Source: Dongia rigui (lineage in GTDB: Bacteria > Pseudomonadota > Alphaproteobacteria > Dongiales > Dongiaceae). From it: a stretch of 64,000 nt of DNA. Below, one piece after another: positions 9,327-18,851 of this stretch (positions within the stretch are counted from its first letter, which is position 1; each line of letters starts with the position of its first letter). A program made the translations under genes and the position numbers. A model generated the notes under the pieces. The model was given only the letters and a program-made list of their open reading frames with translations. It was not told the origin of the DNA and searched no databases. Location: the NCBI RefSeq assembly GCF_034044635.1, contig NZ_JAXCLX010000003.1:479789-543788 (forward strand), written 5' to 3'.

Positions 9327-12300
9327 ATGACCGACATCGCCCTCAATGATTTTGACCGGACCACCGATGGCGCAGCCGCCGGCAACGTCTTGACAGGCCT
9401 CAACACGCTGACCGGCATTGCGGGCAAGGACATCGGGGCGGCGCCGAGCAAGGTGACCATGGTCACCTTCAACAACAACACGTTCAATGTCGATGCCGAT
9501 GGCGTGCAACTCTTCACCGCCTGGGGTCAGCTGACGATCAAAGCCGATGGCAGCTACACCTATCAACGCAACGTTAGTGGCAACACCACCGCTGACATCT
9601 GGGATGTCAATGCGAGCGGGCTCTCGGCATCGGACGTCTTTACCTACCAGATCGAGGACGGCAAAGGCGCCACAGACACTGCGACGCTGACCATCAACTA
9701 TCTGCCTGACACCACCCCGCTCTATAACGCCGCCACCAAGACCCATGTCGGCACGGCCTATGACGACTATATCGACGCCAAAGCTTTGACGGGCCTGGTC
9801 GATGGTGGCGCGGGCAGCGACAAGATTGTCGGCGGCATGAACAGCGACCAGTTCGCTGGCGGCGCCGGCAATGACTGGCTGCAGGGCAACCAGGGCGACG
9901 ACGTGCTGGAGGGTGGCGCCGGCGCCGACAAGCTGGAAGGCGGCGCTGACAGCGATACGGCCTCCTATGCCAAATCGACCAAGGGCGTCACGGCGAACCT
10001 TGCCGATGCGTCGCAGAATGGCGCCGGCACCGATGCCGCGGGGGACATCTATGTCAGCATCGAAAACCTCACTGGCAGTGGCTATAACGACATTCTGACC
10101 GGCAACAAGATCGACAACGTTCTCAATGGTGGCGGTGGCGCGGACAAGCTCTATGGCGGCAAGGGCTTCGACCAGCTTCTCGGCGGCGCTGGGGCCGACG
10201 AACTCGACGGCGGCGAAGATGACGATTTGCTGGATGGCGGCGCCGGCGCCGACAACATCGAAGGCGGTGCTGGCTACGATGTCGCGACTTATGCAAGTGC
10301 GACGGCCGGCATTACCCTCAACCTCCAGACCAAGGTCCATGCCGGCGATGCGGCGGGCGACAAGTTCAGCGGCATCGAGGAATTCGAGGGCTCGAACTTC
10401 AACGACAAGATGACCGCCAGCGAGCTTGGCAACAAGATTAGCGGCGCAAACGGCAATGACACGATCATTGGCCTGAGCGGTGAAGACAACCTTTATGGCG
10501 ATAGCGGCAACGACACAATCGACGGCGGCTGGGGCAAGGACAAACTCTATGGCGGCGCCGATAACGATACGGTCAACGGCGGTGACGGAGACGACTATCT
10601 CTATGGCGGCATCGGCAATGACAAACTGTCGGGCCAAAGCGGCGACGATTATGTCTACGGCGATTCTGGTGACGACATCGTCGATGGCGGCGACAATCAG
10701 GACAAGGTCTATGGCGACGACGGCAATGACACCGTCCTCGGCGGTTGGGGCGATGACGAACTCTTTGGCGGCGGCGACAATGACGAGCTGATCGGCGGCA
10801 ATGGCAGTGACAAGCTCAATGGCGGCACCGGTTTCGACTATGCCAGCTATCGCTATGCCACCGAGGCCGTGTACGCAAGCCTGAATCCCATGGACCCCAA
10901 TGCGCCTGTCGGCGAAGCAATCGGCGACACCTTTACCAGCATCGAGGGGCTGATCGGATCGAAGTTCGCCGATAGCCTGGTCGGCAGCAACACCAGTGCC
11001 AGCAAGATCTATGGCGGTGATGGCAACGATGGCATCTTCACCATGGACGGCGGCGGCGATGCCTGGGGCGAAGGCGGCAACGACAGCATTCTGGGCGGGT
11101 CCAACGTCGATTTCCTCTATGGTGGCGCCGGCAACGACTATTTGGAGGGCGGCGATAACGATGACTGGCTGGACGGCGGCGCCGGTGCCGACCAGTTTGT
11201 CGGTGGCAATGGCACGGATTCGGCTTCCTATGGCAGCGCCCTCGCCGGCGTGACGCTCAACTTGGCCAACGCCAATCTCAGCGCCGGTGACGCCAAGGGC
11301 GACGCTTTTTCAGGCATCGAGTACTTCTATGGCTCGAAATTCGGCGACACATTTGTCGGCGACCTGAGCGACAATCAATTCTTTATGCTCGACGGCAACG
11401 ACAAGGTGAATGCCGGTGGCGGCGCCGACGTGGTCAGTGGTGGCCTGGGCCTGGATACCATTCTGGGCGAAGCTGGCGATGATCAGCTCTACGGCAATGA
11501 GGACAACGACACGCTGGATGGTGGCGAGGGTGAAGACACCCTGTGGGGCGGGATCGGCAACGACAAGCTGCTGGGCGGTCTCGGCAAGGACACGCTCTAC
11601 GGTGAAGTCGGCAATGACGTCCTGGATGGCGGCGCCGACAATGACGCGATCTCAGGCGGCGTCGGCAACGACAGCCTGCTCGGCGGCCTTGGCGATGACG
11701 AACTCCATGGCGACGAGGACAACGACACGCTCGATGGTGGCGCCGGCAAAGACACATTGCTGGGCGGGACGGGCGACGACAAGCTCTTGGGCGGGGCCGA
11801 CAACGACACCCTGAAAGGCGAAGACGGCAACGACACGCTTGATGGCGGTGACGGCAACGACACCCTCGAAGGTGGCGCGCAGAACGACAAGCTGATCGGC
11901 GGCATCGGCGACGACACCCTGGATGGCGGCGATGGCAACGACAGCCTCGAAGGCGGCGTCGGCTCGGATGACATGTATGGCCAGGTCGGCGACGACACCA
12001 TGAAGGGTGGCGCCGGCAATGATTACCTGGGCGGCGGTCAAGGCGTCGACAAGCTCTATGGTGAGGCCGGTGAAGACACTCTGTCCGGCGGCGATGTTTT
12101 CGATTACCTCTCTGGCGGCGCCGATAACGACAAGCTTTACGGCGATGCTGGCGATGACGAGCTGCTGGGTGAAGCCGGCAACGACCAGATTTTCGGCGGC
12201 GCGGGCGAGGATTTGCTTGATGGCGGTGCCGGCGGTGACAAGTTCGACGGTGGCACCGACGAAGACACCGTCACCTATCGCACCGCCACGGCCGGCGTCA

Positions 12301-14399
12301 CGGTCAGTCTGTTGCTTGGCTTCGGCACGGCTGGTGACGCCAGCGGCGATACCTACAAGGATGTGGAGAATGTGGTCGGGTCGAATTATGCCGACGACAT
12401 CAGCGGTGACGGAAACAATAACGATATCTACGGCAAGGGCGGCAACGACAAGCTCTATGGCAATGCCGGCGATGATATCCTGGAAGGTGGCGCTGGTGCC
12501 GACCTGCTGGATGGCGGCACCCAAACCGGCCTAGACATCGCAAGCTATGCCAACTCGACCGCAGCAGTGACGATCAATCTGCTGACCGGCGTAAATACCG
12601 GCGGTGACGCAGCCGGCGATAAGTTCGTCAATATCGAAGAGATCGTCGGGTCGAGCTTTGGTGACAAGATGATCGGCGACAATGCCGATAACTGGCTCGT
12701 CGGCTTCGGCGGCGATGATATCCTGGACGGCGGCGAGGGCAATGATGTCCTGGCCGGCGGCGCCGGCAACGACAAGCTCTATGGCGGCAAGGGCAACGAC
12801 ATCATCGATGGTGGGGAGGGCAATGACGTCCTCTATGGTGGCGAGGGCGACGACACCTATATCAACAACGACTTCAGTTCTGACGATGTGGTCAGCTATG
12901 TCGATTTCGGCGCCGCGATGACTATCGACCTCACGAATACCTCGAAAAGCACGGGCTGGGCCCAGAACGACAAGTATCAGGGCAGCCTGATCATCGCCAC
13001 CGGCCAATATGACGACACACTGATCGGTAACGCCAACAACACTAGCTTCAAGGGTGGGGCCGGCAATGACACCATGACCGGCGGGGCCGGCAATGACTAT
13101 CTCTACGGCGAGGATGGCAATGACATCATCGATGGCGGTGATGACGCGGATCATCTTTATGGCGGCGCCGGCAACGACACCTTGAAGGGCGGCAAAGGCG
13201 AAGATCATATCTACGCCGATCTCGGCGCCGACACGATTGATGGTGGTGGTGACTATGACTATATGACGTTCGTCAATGCCACGGCAGGCGTGACGGTTGA
13301 TCTGGCCTCCAGCAACTTGAACACCGGCTTCGCGGCTGGTGATACTTACGTCAATATCGAGAAGTTCTTTGGCTCCAAGTTTGCCGACAAGTTTTACGGC
13401 GACAACAATGCCAATGAATTTTATGGCAGTCTCGGCGACGATGTCCTGGATGGGCGTGGCGGCGACGACTCGCTCGATGGCGGTGAAGGCGGTGACAAGC
13501 TTTATGGCGGAGCCGGCAATGATAGCCTCTGGGACATCTACGGCAATAATCTGCTCGACGGCGGCATCGGTAACGACACTCTGACCGCGGGTGACTGGAG
13601 CGACACGCTCTATGGTGGCGACGGCAATGACACGATCTGGGCCGGCACCGGCAACGACAAGGCCTATGGCGGCGCCGACATTGACGAGGTCCATGGCGGC
13701 AAGGGCGCCGACCAGATCTGGGGCGATGGTGGCAACGACAAACTCTATGGCGACGAAGACAATGACACGATCTATGGCGGCATCGGTACGGACAATATCT
13801 GGGGTGGCACCGGCAACGATACGCTGAAGGGCGAGGACGATGGCGACGTCCTGATGGGCGAGGCCGGCAACGACATTCTCGATGGCGGTGCTGGCGATGA
13901 CAATCTGGACGGCGGTGCTGACAACGACACCATAACGGGCGGCATTGGCAAGGACGAGCTGAATGGCGGTTCCGGCGACGACAAGCTGGATGGCGGTGTC
14001 GGCGACGACACGCTGCTCGGCTATGATGGCAACGACACGTTGCTCGGTGGCGATGGACAGGACGCGCTCTATGGTGGCGCCGGCAACGACACTTTGACCG
14101 GCGGCAAAGATACAGACAGCTTCCTGTTCAATCATGCCGACACCGGTTTGGACAAAATCACCGACTTCAAGTTTGGCGAAGACCGCTTGGAGTTCGGCGA
14201 TATCTTCAATGGCGCCGGCGGCGATTTGCAGGATCTGCTGGATGCCGGTTATGAAGCGACGTCGAGCGGCAGCACGCTGACGATTTCTTGGAATGACGGC
14301 GCCTCGCAGATCGCCGTCAGCGGCTGGACCGGCGGCCAGGTGAATGGCATGCAGGATCTGGCGACCATTCTCGGGGACCATCTCGTCATCTCGCATTGA
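9327..14399 (+). CDS. Giant RTX (GGxGxDxLx) calcium-binding protein, type I secretion substrate
   Basis: A 1690-residue, strongly acidic protein in which I find no cysteine. Residues about 40-125 form a VCBS/cadherin-like domain (GQLTIKADGSYTYQ, DVFTYQIEDGKGATDTATLT). From about 155 to 1595 it is built of dozens of RTX nonapeptides such as GGAGNDTLY, which fold as calcium-binding parallel beta-rolls. Eight copies of a different module of about 45 residues interrupt them (pattern SYA.ATAGVT..L.....AGDA.GD.F..IE...GS.F.D); their DNA lies near 9955, 10284, 10840, 11220, 12265, 12535, 12885 and 13255. The last 95 residues (DKITDFKFGEDRLEFGD and onward) resemble the type I secretion C-terminal signal region. 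No secretion ABC protein, HlyD or TolC homologue is in the window. Likely an adhesin or surface-layer-like protein; no enzymatic domain seen. Confidence 0.93.
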   Translation: MTDIALNDFDRTTDGAAAGNVLTGLNTLTGIAGKDIGAAPSKVTMVTFNNNTFNVDADGVQLFTAWGQLTIKADGSYTYQRNVSGNTTADIWDVNASGLSASDVFTYQIEDGKGATDTATLTINYLPDTTPLYNAATKTHVGTAYDDYIDAKALTGLVDGGAGSDKIVGGMNSDQFAGGAGNDWLQGNQGDDVLEGGAGADKLEGGADSDTASYAKSTKGVTANLADASQNGAGTDAAGDIYVSIENLTGSGYNDILTGNKIDNVLNGGGGADKLYGGKGFDQLLGGAGADELDGGEDDDLLDGGAGADNIEGGAGYDVATYASATAGITLNLQTKVHAGDAAGDKFSGIEEFEGSNFNDKMTASELGNKISGANGNDTIIGLSGEDNLYGDSGNDTIDGGWGKDKLYGGADNDTVNGGDGDDYLYGGIGNDKLSGQSGDDYVYGDSGDDIVDGGDNQDKVYGDDGNDTVLGGWGDDELFGGGDNDELIGGNGSDKLNGGTGFDYASYRYATEAVYASLNPMDPNAPVGEAIGDTFTSIEGLIGSKFADSLVGSNTSASKIYGGDGNDGIFTMDGGGDAWGEGGNDSILGGSNVDFLYGGAGNDYLEGGDNDDWLDGGAGADQFVGGNGTDSASYGSALAGVTLNLANANLSAGDAKGDAFSGIEYFYGSKFGDTFVGDLSDNQFFMLDGNDKVNAGGGADVVSGGLGLDTILGEAGDDQLYGNEDNDTLDGGEGEDTLWGGIGNDKLLGGLGKDTLYGEVGNDVLDGGADNDAISGGVGNDSLLGGLGDDELHGDEDNDTLDGGAGKDTLLGGTGDDKLLGGADNDTLKGEDGNDTLDGGDGNDTLEGGAQNDKLIGGIGDDTLDGGDGNDSLEGGVGSDDMYGQVGDDTMKGGAGNDYLGGGQGVDKLYGEAGEDTLSGGDVFDYLSGGADNDKLYGDAGDDELLGEAGNDQIFGGAGEDLLDGGAGGDKFDGGTDEDTVTYRTATAGVTVSLLLGFGTAGDASGDTYKDVENVVGSNYADDISGDGNNNDIYGKGGNDKLYGNAGDDILEGGAGADLLDGGTQTGLDIASYANSTAAVTINLLTGVNTGGDAAGDKFVNIEEIVGSSFGDKMIGDNADNWLVGFGGDDILDGGEGNDVLAGGAGNDKLYGGKGNDIIDGGEGNDVLYGGEGDDTYINNDFSSDDVVSYVDFGAAMTIDLTNTSKSTGWAQNDKYQGSLIIATGQYDDTLIGNANNTSFKGGAGNDTMTGGAGNDYLYGEDGNDIIDGGDDADHLYGGAGNDTLKGGKGEDHIYADLGADTIDGGGDYDYMTFVNATAGVTVDLASSNLNTGFAAGDTYVNIEKFFGSKFADKFYGDNNANEFYGSLGDDVLDGRGGDDSLDGGEGGDKLYGGAGNDSLWDIYGNNLLDGGIGNDTLTAGDWSDTLYGGDGNDTIWAGTGNDKAYGGADIDEVHGGKGADQIWGDGGNDKLYGDEDNDTIYGGIGTDNIWGGTGNDTLKGEDDGDVLMGEAGNDILDGGAGDDNLDGGADNDTITGGIGKDELNGGSGDDKLDGGVGDDTLLGYDGNDTLLGGDGQDALYGGAGNDTLTGGKDTDSFLFNHADTGLDKITDFKFGEDRLEFGDIFNGAGGDLQDLLDAGYEATSSGSTLTISWNDGASQIAVSGWTGGQVNGMQDLATILGDHLVISH

Positions 14400-14410
14400 T
14401 CCCCACGATG

Positions 14411-14443
14411 CCGGCGCTCGCTGTCCCCTCCAGCGGGCGCCGG
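14411..14443. terminator. GC-rich hairpin between convergent RTX and kinase genes
   Basis: The arms CCGGCGCTCGCTG and CAGCGGGCGCCGG (13 pairs including one U-G wobble, 7-base loop) start 11 bases after the RTX stop and end just before the stop of the convergent FGGY kinase gene. There is no good U-tract, so it may act as a bidirectional terminator, a 3' stabiliser, or both. Confidence 0.6.
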
Positions 14444-14446
14444 TCA

Positions 14447-15952
14447 CTATCCAAGAGCAGGATAGAGACTCTGCAGTCGGGTATAGGTGTCGCGCCAGAG
14501 TGCGTATTTGCGATCGAGCGCTTGGTGAGCCCGGGCTTCTGGTTCAAAGACACGACCTGGCGCCACATAATCGGCGATGTCGTGCCAATCCTTGAATGCA
14601 TCGATGCCGAAACCAGCGACAAAGGCCGCACCCAGGGAGGAACCAGGGTGCCGGTCGATCCGCGTCACCGGCAGGCCCAGCGCGTCGGCCGATATCTGCA
14701 GCCACAGATCGCTGGCGGCGCCACCATCGGCGGCAAAGACGCGCTGAACGCTGAGGCCGCATTCGCGGAAGGTTTCGACATGATGGCGAAAGCCGAAGAC
14801 GACGCCTTCAAGTGCCGCACGCCAGACGTGGCGAATGTCGTGATTGAGGCCGAGCCCGATCAGAGTGCCGCGGGCATGGGGATCGTTGAGCGGCGTCTTT
14901 TCGCCCAAGAAATAGGGCAGGAACAGCACGCCGCTCTCCGGTGACACGCTCACCGCCTGTTGATCGAGCCATTGATGGGTCGAGATGCCGGCCGCTTGTG
15001 CTTGTTCCTTGGCACCGCCACCCCAATTGGCGACGATCCAATTGAGAAAGCTGCCGCTCGACGCCATGCATCCATTGGGAAAGAAGAGCCCCGGCACGAT
15101 GTGGTAGTCGAGAAAGAGGCGGCGGTCTGCGACCGGCTTGTCGGAGGAGAGCAGAATGTCGCCGGCACCACCGAATTTCAGCACCAGATCGCCATTGCGC
15201 GCGGCGCCGCAGATGAAGGCAGAGGCGACGTGATCGGCGCAGCCGGCAACGACCGGCGTCCCGACAGCAAGGCCCGTTGCGGTCGCGGCCTCCGCTGTCA
15301 CCTGGCCGACGATTTCGTGACTCTTGCGGATCGGTGCCAGCAACGCTGGATCGATGCCGGCCAGGGCGACCAGTTGGGGATCATAGTTGCCGCTTGCGAG
15401 ACCGACGAAGCCGGACTCCAGCGCCCAATTATGCTCGACCTGGATCGTGCCAGTGAGGCGGCTGGTGATGTAATCGGACGCCCCCACGACATGCTTCGCC
15501 GCGGCGAAGTTCTGCGGCTCGTTTTCCCGCAACCACATCAACTTCGGCCCAACCAGTTGCTGGCTGTAACCAGTGCCGGACAGTTTGAGGAAGCGCGCCT
15601 CCTCCATGCCCTGGCGGAAAACATCGAGTTGTTTGGTCGCCCGGGCATCGTTCTGCTGGATGGAACGACGCAGCGGTTGGCCCTTTGCGTTGAGAAGAAT
15701 GACCGTGGGCAGCATGCCCGTGACGCCGACCGCCGCGATATCCTTTGCGGCGATGCCGGTCGTCTTCAGCAAAGCCTGGCAGATGGCGCCGACATTCGAC
15801 CACCATTGGGCCGGATCTTCCTCCGACCAATTGGCATGGTCGGAGTGAAGTGTCACCGGACGGCTTTCGACACCCAGAGAACCGCCATCGGTATCGATCA
15901 GGATACCGATGGTCGACGTGGTGCCGATGTCTAACCCGAGAAGATAGGCCAT
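14447..15952 (-). CDS. FGGY-family carbohydrate kinase (xylulokinase-like)
   Basis: A 501-residue sugar kinase of normal FGGY length. Residues 1-20 carry the ATP-phosphate loop LGLDIGTTSTIGILID; the N-terminal half ends with GCADHVASAFICGA, and the C-terminal half carries GEKTPLNDPHARGTLIGL and the adenosine-binding AADGGAASDLWLQISAD with PGSSLGAAFVAG. It is the last gene of the leftward operon that begins with the SDR at 21783, nine bases after the BtpA-family gene. The expected role is phosphorylating the ketose made by the SDR from an imported polyol or sugar. Xylulokinase is the closest general type, but fructo-, ribulo- or erythrulokinase activity is equally compatible. Confidence 0.85.
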   Translation of the reverse strand: MAYLLGLDIGTTSTIGILIDTDGGSLGVESRPVTLHSDHANWSEEDPAQWWSNVGAICQALLKTTGIAAKDIAAVGVTGMLPTVILLNAKGQPLRRSIQQNDARATKQLDVFRQGMEEARFLKLSGTGYSQQLVGPKLMWLRENEPQNFAAAKHVVGASDYITSRLTGTIQVEHNWALESGFVGLASGNYDPQLVALAGIDPALLAPIRKSHEIVGQVTAEAATATGLAVGTPVVAGCADHVASAFICGAARNGDLVLKFGGAGDILLSSDKPVADRRLFLDYHIVPGLFFPNGCMASSGSFLNWIVANWGGGAKEQAQAAGISTHQWLDQQAVSVSPESGVLFLPYFLGEKTPLNDPHARGTLIGLGLNHDIRHVWRAALEGVVFGFRHHVETFRECGLSVQRVFAADGGAASDLWLQISADALGLPVTRIDRHPGSSLGAAFVAGFGIDAFKDWHDIADYVAPGRVFEPEARAHQALDRKYALWRDTYTRLQSLYPALG

Positions 15953-15961
15953 GAACGATTA

Positions 15962-16759
15962 TCAGCGGATCTTGCCGACCTTGTCCATGAAGCGGCTGAC
16001 CCGGGCCTGATCGACCGCCTTCCAGGTATCGCCATCGACCTTGAAATGCGTGCCGATGACAGCACCATCGGCGATGCCAAGGATATCCGCGACGTTATTG
16101 ATGTTGACGCCGGTATTGGCGAAGACGGGGGTATCAGGGAGGACGTTCTTCACCACCGTGAGATTGCCGGTCTCGACCGCCTCACCGGTCATCGGGCCGG
16201 AGACCAGCACGACATCGGCCAGCGACGAGAACACGGCGCTCTTGGCTCGCGCGGCGATCGACCGGTCCCCGATTGGCGAGGCGAATTCGGCGTTGATGTT
16301 ATACATCAGCTTGAGATCGGAGCGGTTGCAGTCGGCGCGCAGGCGCACCGCGCTGGCGGCATCCGGCGCCCACAGGCCCATATCCGAATCATAGACGCCG
16401 GTGAAGATCTCGCGCACGAAACGGGCGCCGCTGGCGACCCCCAGGGCAACACTCGCCACCGGATCCCAAAGGTAATTGACGCCGAAGGGGATCTTGATCA
16501 TCCGCTTCAGCTCGCCCACCGCGAAGGACATCGCGGCCAGCGATTGCGGTGAGGCTTTCAGCAGATACGGGCGGTCGCCCTCATTGCCGAACATGACCGC
16601 ATCGACGCCGCCATTCTGCAGCGCCGTGATATCGGCGGCGGCGAGGTCGATCAGCTTCTGCATCCCGCCATCCTTGTCATAGAGCGGCGAGCCCGGAAGC
16701 GGCCCGAAATGGATCATGGCGATGATGGGTTTGTGGCTGCCGAAGGTTGTCTTGATCAT
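15962..16759 (-). CDS. BtpA/SgcQ family TIM-barrel-like protein
   Basis: A 265-residue protein beginning MIKTTFGSHKPIIAMIHFGPLPGSP, the recognisable BtpA/SgcQ start, followed by GGVDAVMFGNEGDRPY, PFGVNYLWDP and VFANTGVNINNVADILG, consistent with a phosphate-binding TIM barrel. BtpA was named from photosystem I biogenesis in cyanobacteria, and SgcQ from an E. coli cryptic sugar operon; the catalytic role in sugar operons is not established. Here it sits between the ABC transporter ATPase and the sugar kinase, which points to a sugar or sugar-phosphate conversion. Confidence 0.8.
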   Translation of the reverse strand: MIKTTFGSHKPIIAMIHFGPLPGSPLYDKDGGMQKLIDLAAADITALQNGGVDAVMFGNEGDRPYLLKASPQSLAAMSFAVGELKRMIKIPFGVNYLWDPVASVALGVASGARFVREIFTGVYDSDMGLWAPDAASAVRLRADCNRSDLKLMYNINAEFASPIGDRSIAARAKSAVFSSLADVVLVSGPMTGEAVETGNLTVVKNVLPDTPVFANTGVNINNVADILGIADGAVIGTHFKVDGDTWKAVDQARVSRFMDKVGKIR

Positions 16760-16789
16760 GTCAGGCTCTCTACTTTCTCAAAGAATGCG

Positions 16790-17911
16790 TCAGGCGATTT
16801 GCGGGCGTGCCAGCACGTTGCCGCTCTGCCCGTCGAAAAGGTGGATCTGGGTCAAATCGTAATGAAGGGTGAGCTCGGCGCCGGGCCGCGCCAGGAAATC
16901 GCGCGGCATGCGTGCCTGGATTTCCGGGCCACCGGCGCCACCAAGTTCTGCAACCAGGATGACCTCCGGCCCCAGCAACTCAATGGCGACGGTCCGCACC
17001 GCGACCGGTGTTGACCGACCAGCGAGGGGCGCCAGATGAAAGTCCTCAGGCCGCAGCCCGACTGTGATGGTGGTCCCGGCATGGCTGGCATAGCCGGCGC
17101 GGAAGGCATCGGGAATGGGCAGGCGCGCGGCCCCCGCAAGGGCATGAAGATCGCCGCCGCCGATGCCTTCGAGACGCCCAGCCAGCAGATTCATCGGCGG
17201 GCTGGCGAGGAAGCCAGCAACGAAGGTATTGGCCGGGTTGCGGTAGACGTCGAGCGGCGCGCCCACTTGAACGATATGCCCGTCCTTCATGATGCAGATG
17301 CGCTGCCCCATGGTCATGGCTTCGATCTGGTCATGCGTCACATGAATGATCGTGGTGCCGACCTTGTGATGGAGCTTGATGAGTTCGGTCCGCATCGCCG
17401 CACGCAGTTTCGCGTCGAGATTCGAGAGCGGCTCGTCGAGCAGGAAGGCCTGCGGCTCCCGCACCAGGGCACGGCCCAGCGCCACGCGCTGGCGCTGGCC
17501 GCCGGAAAGCTGGGCTGGCTTGCGCTCCAGCAGCGCCTCGATGCCCATCATGTTGGAGATCGCCTTGATGCGGCGCTCGATCTCAGCCCGATCGACACCG
17601 CGCAACTTGAGGCCGAAGCCGAGATTGCCGGCCACCGTCATATGCGGATAGAGCGCGTAGTTCTGAAAGACGATGGCGATATCGCGATCGGCCGGATCGA
17701 CATCGTTCATGCGCTTGCCGCCGATGAGGAGGTCGCCTTTCGAGATCGATTCGAGGCCGCCGATCATGCGCAGGGTGGTCGACTTACCGCAGCCGGACGG
17801 GCCGAGGAAGATCATGAACTCGCCGTCCTTGATCTCCAGGCTGATATCGTCGACGGCGACGACCGAACCGCCATAGACCTTGCTGATATTCCTTAACTCA
17901 ATGCCGGCCAT
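16790..17911 (-). CDS. Sugar ABC transporter ATP-binding protein (UgpC/MalK type)
   Basis: A 373-residue nucleotide-binding subunit. Walker A is GPSGCGKSTTLRMIGG near residue 37, the Q-loop lies in FQNYALYPHMTV, the ABC signature is LSGGQRQRVALGRALVREP, Walker B is AFLLDEPLSNLDAKLR and the switch His lies in IHVTHDQIEAMTMG. The C-terminal 130 residues form the MalK-type regulatory OB folds (TITVGLRPEDFHLA). A single NBD plus this tail is typical of CUT1 transporters working with two different permeases, matching the genes at 17919 and 20175 and the binding protein at 18852. It lies 7 bp downstream of the first permease gene. Confidence 0.94.
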   Translation of the reverse strand: MAGIELRNISKVYGGSVVAVDDISLEIKDGEFMIFLGPSGCGKSTTLRMIGGLESISKGDLLIGGKRMNDVDPADRDIAIVFQNYALYPHMTVAGNLGFGLKLRGVDRAEIERRIKAISNMMGIEALLERKPAQLSGGQRQRVALGRALVREPQAFLLDEPLSNLDAKLRAAMRTELIKLHHKVGTTIIHVTHDQIEAMTMGQRICIMKDGHIVQVGAPLDVYRNPANTFVAGFLASPPMNLLAGRLEGIGGGDLHALAGAARLPIPDAFRAGYASHAGTTITVGLRPEDFHLAPLAGRSTPVAVRTVAIELLGPEVILVAELGGAGGPEIQARMPRDFLARPGAELTLHYDLTQIHLFDGQSGNVLARPQIA

Positions 17912-17918
17912 GGGTTCC

Positions 17919-18818
17919 TCAGTTCAACGAGCGCATATAGCGGTAAAGATAGGCGGTGAGCGCCAGGATGGCGGTCAGCAGCAGGATCGACATGGCCGAC
18001 GCCTCGCCGATGTTCAGGCTGACAAAAGCGGTGCGGTAGATGAAATAGCTGACGAGATCGGTGGATACGCCAGGCCCACCGCGGGTCATGATGTAGATGA
18101 GGTCGTAGGTCTTCACAGCAAAGATGAAACGGATCAGCAGGGTCACGATGATGACGGTGCGCATCATCGGCAGCGTGATGTGAACAAAGCACTGGAAGGC
18201 ATTGGCCCCATCGACGCGCGCCGCCTCATAGGGTTCTTTGGGCAGCGAGGAGAGGCCGGCCAGGAGCAGGACGATCATGAAGGAGACCTGGTGCCAGATA
18301 TCGACCAGGATGACGGTCCAGATCGCGACCTTGGTATCGCCCAGCCAGTTGACCGGTGAGATGCCCACAGTGCTCAGCAAATAGTTCACGATGCCGAGAT
18401 TGGGATGCAGAAACATGCGCCAGATGAGGCCGACGATGACCGGGTTCATCAGCAAGGGGCATAAGAGAATGGCGTAATAGACTGGCTTGAAGCGCTCGAC
18501 CTTGTTCAGCATCAAGGCAACGCCGAAGCCAATGACGAATTCCAGCAGCACCACACCGATGACGAAGCGCAACGTCAACCCGGCGGAATGCCGGAATTCG
18601 GCATCACCCAAAGCCGCCTTGAAATTGGCAAACCCGGTGAAGGTGTCGAAATTCGGGGCGATCAGTGTGTATTCATGGAGGCTGGTAAAAAGCGCCGAGA
18701 GAACGGGGAAGAGGATGATCAGAAAAAGCACGGTCAGGCTGGGTGCCGCCAGCGCGTAGCCGAAGCGGCGATCGCGCCGATCGGCTGCATTGCTCGGCTG
18801 TCCCATCCTGACCATCAT
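17919..18818 (-). CDS. Carbohydrate ABC transporter permease (MalF/UgpA-like)
   Basis: A 299-residue inner-membrane permease with six predicted hydrophobic segments; the first begins near residue 22 (ALAAPSLTVLFLIILFPVL). The cytoplasmic EAA loop is present as PYEAARVDGANAFQCFVHIT, which docks on the ATPase. It forms the heterodimeric channel with the MalG-like permease at 20175. Start: ATG 18818 (MMVRMGQPSN); an internal ATG a few codons later is possible. The gene is 33 bp downstream of the binding-protein gene. Confidence 0.92.
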   Translation of the reverse strand: MMVRMGQPSNAADRRDRRFGYALAAPSLTVLFLIILFPVLSALFTSLHEYTLIAPNFDTFTGFANFKAALGDAEFRHSAGLTLRFVIGVVLLEFVIGFGVALMLNKVERFKPVYYAILLCPLLMNPVIVGLIWRMFLHPNLGIVNYLLSTVGISPVNWLGDTKVAIWTVILVDIWHQVSFMIVLLLAGLSSLPKEPYEAARVDGANAFQCFVHITLPMMRTVIIVTLLIRFIFAVKTYDLIYIMTRGGPGVSTDLVSYFIYRTAFVSLNIGEASAMSILLLTAILALTAYLYRYMRSLN

Positions 18819-18851
18819 CTGAATACTTCCCCGTCCTCTGAAGGCTTGTCG

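Noticed and set aside
12531-14447. 638-codon leftward frame opposite the RTX gene
   Set aside because: The Ala/Val/Ile-rich periodic product is the mirror of the RTX repeats; the sense frame has clear RTX nonapeptides and a ribosome site.
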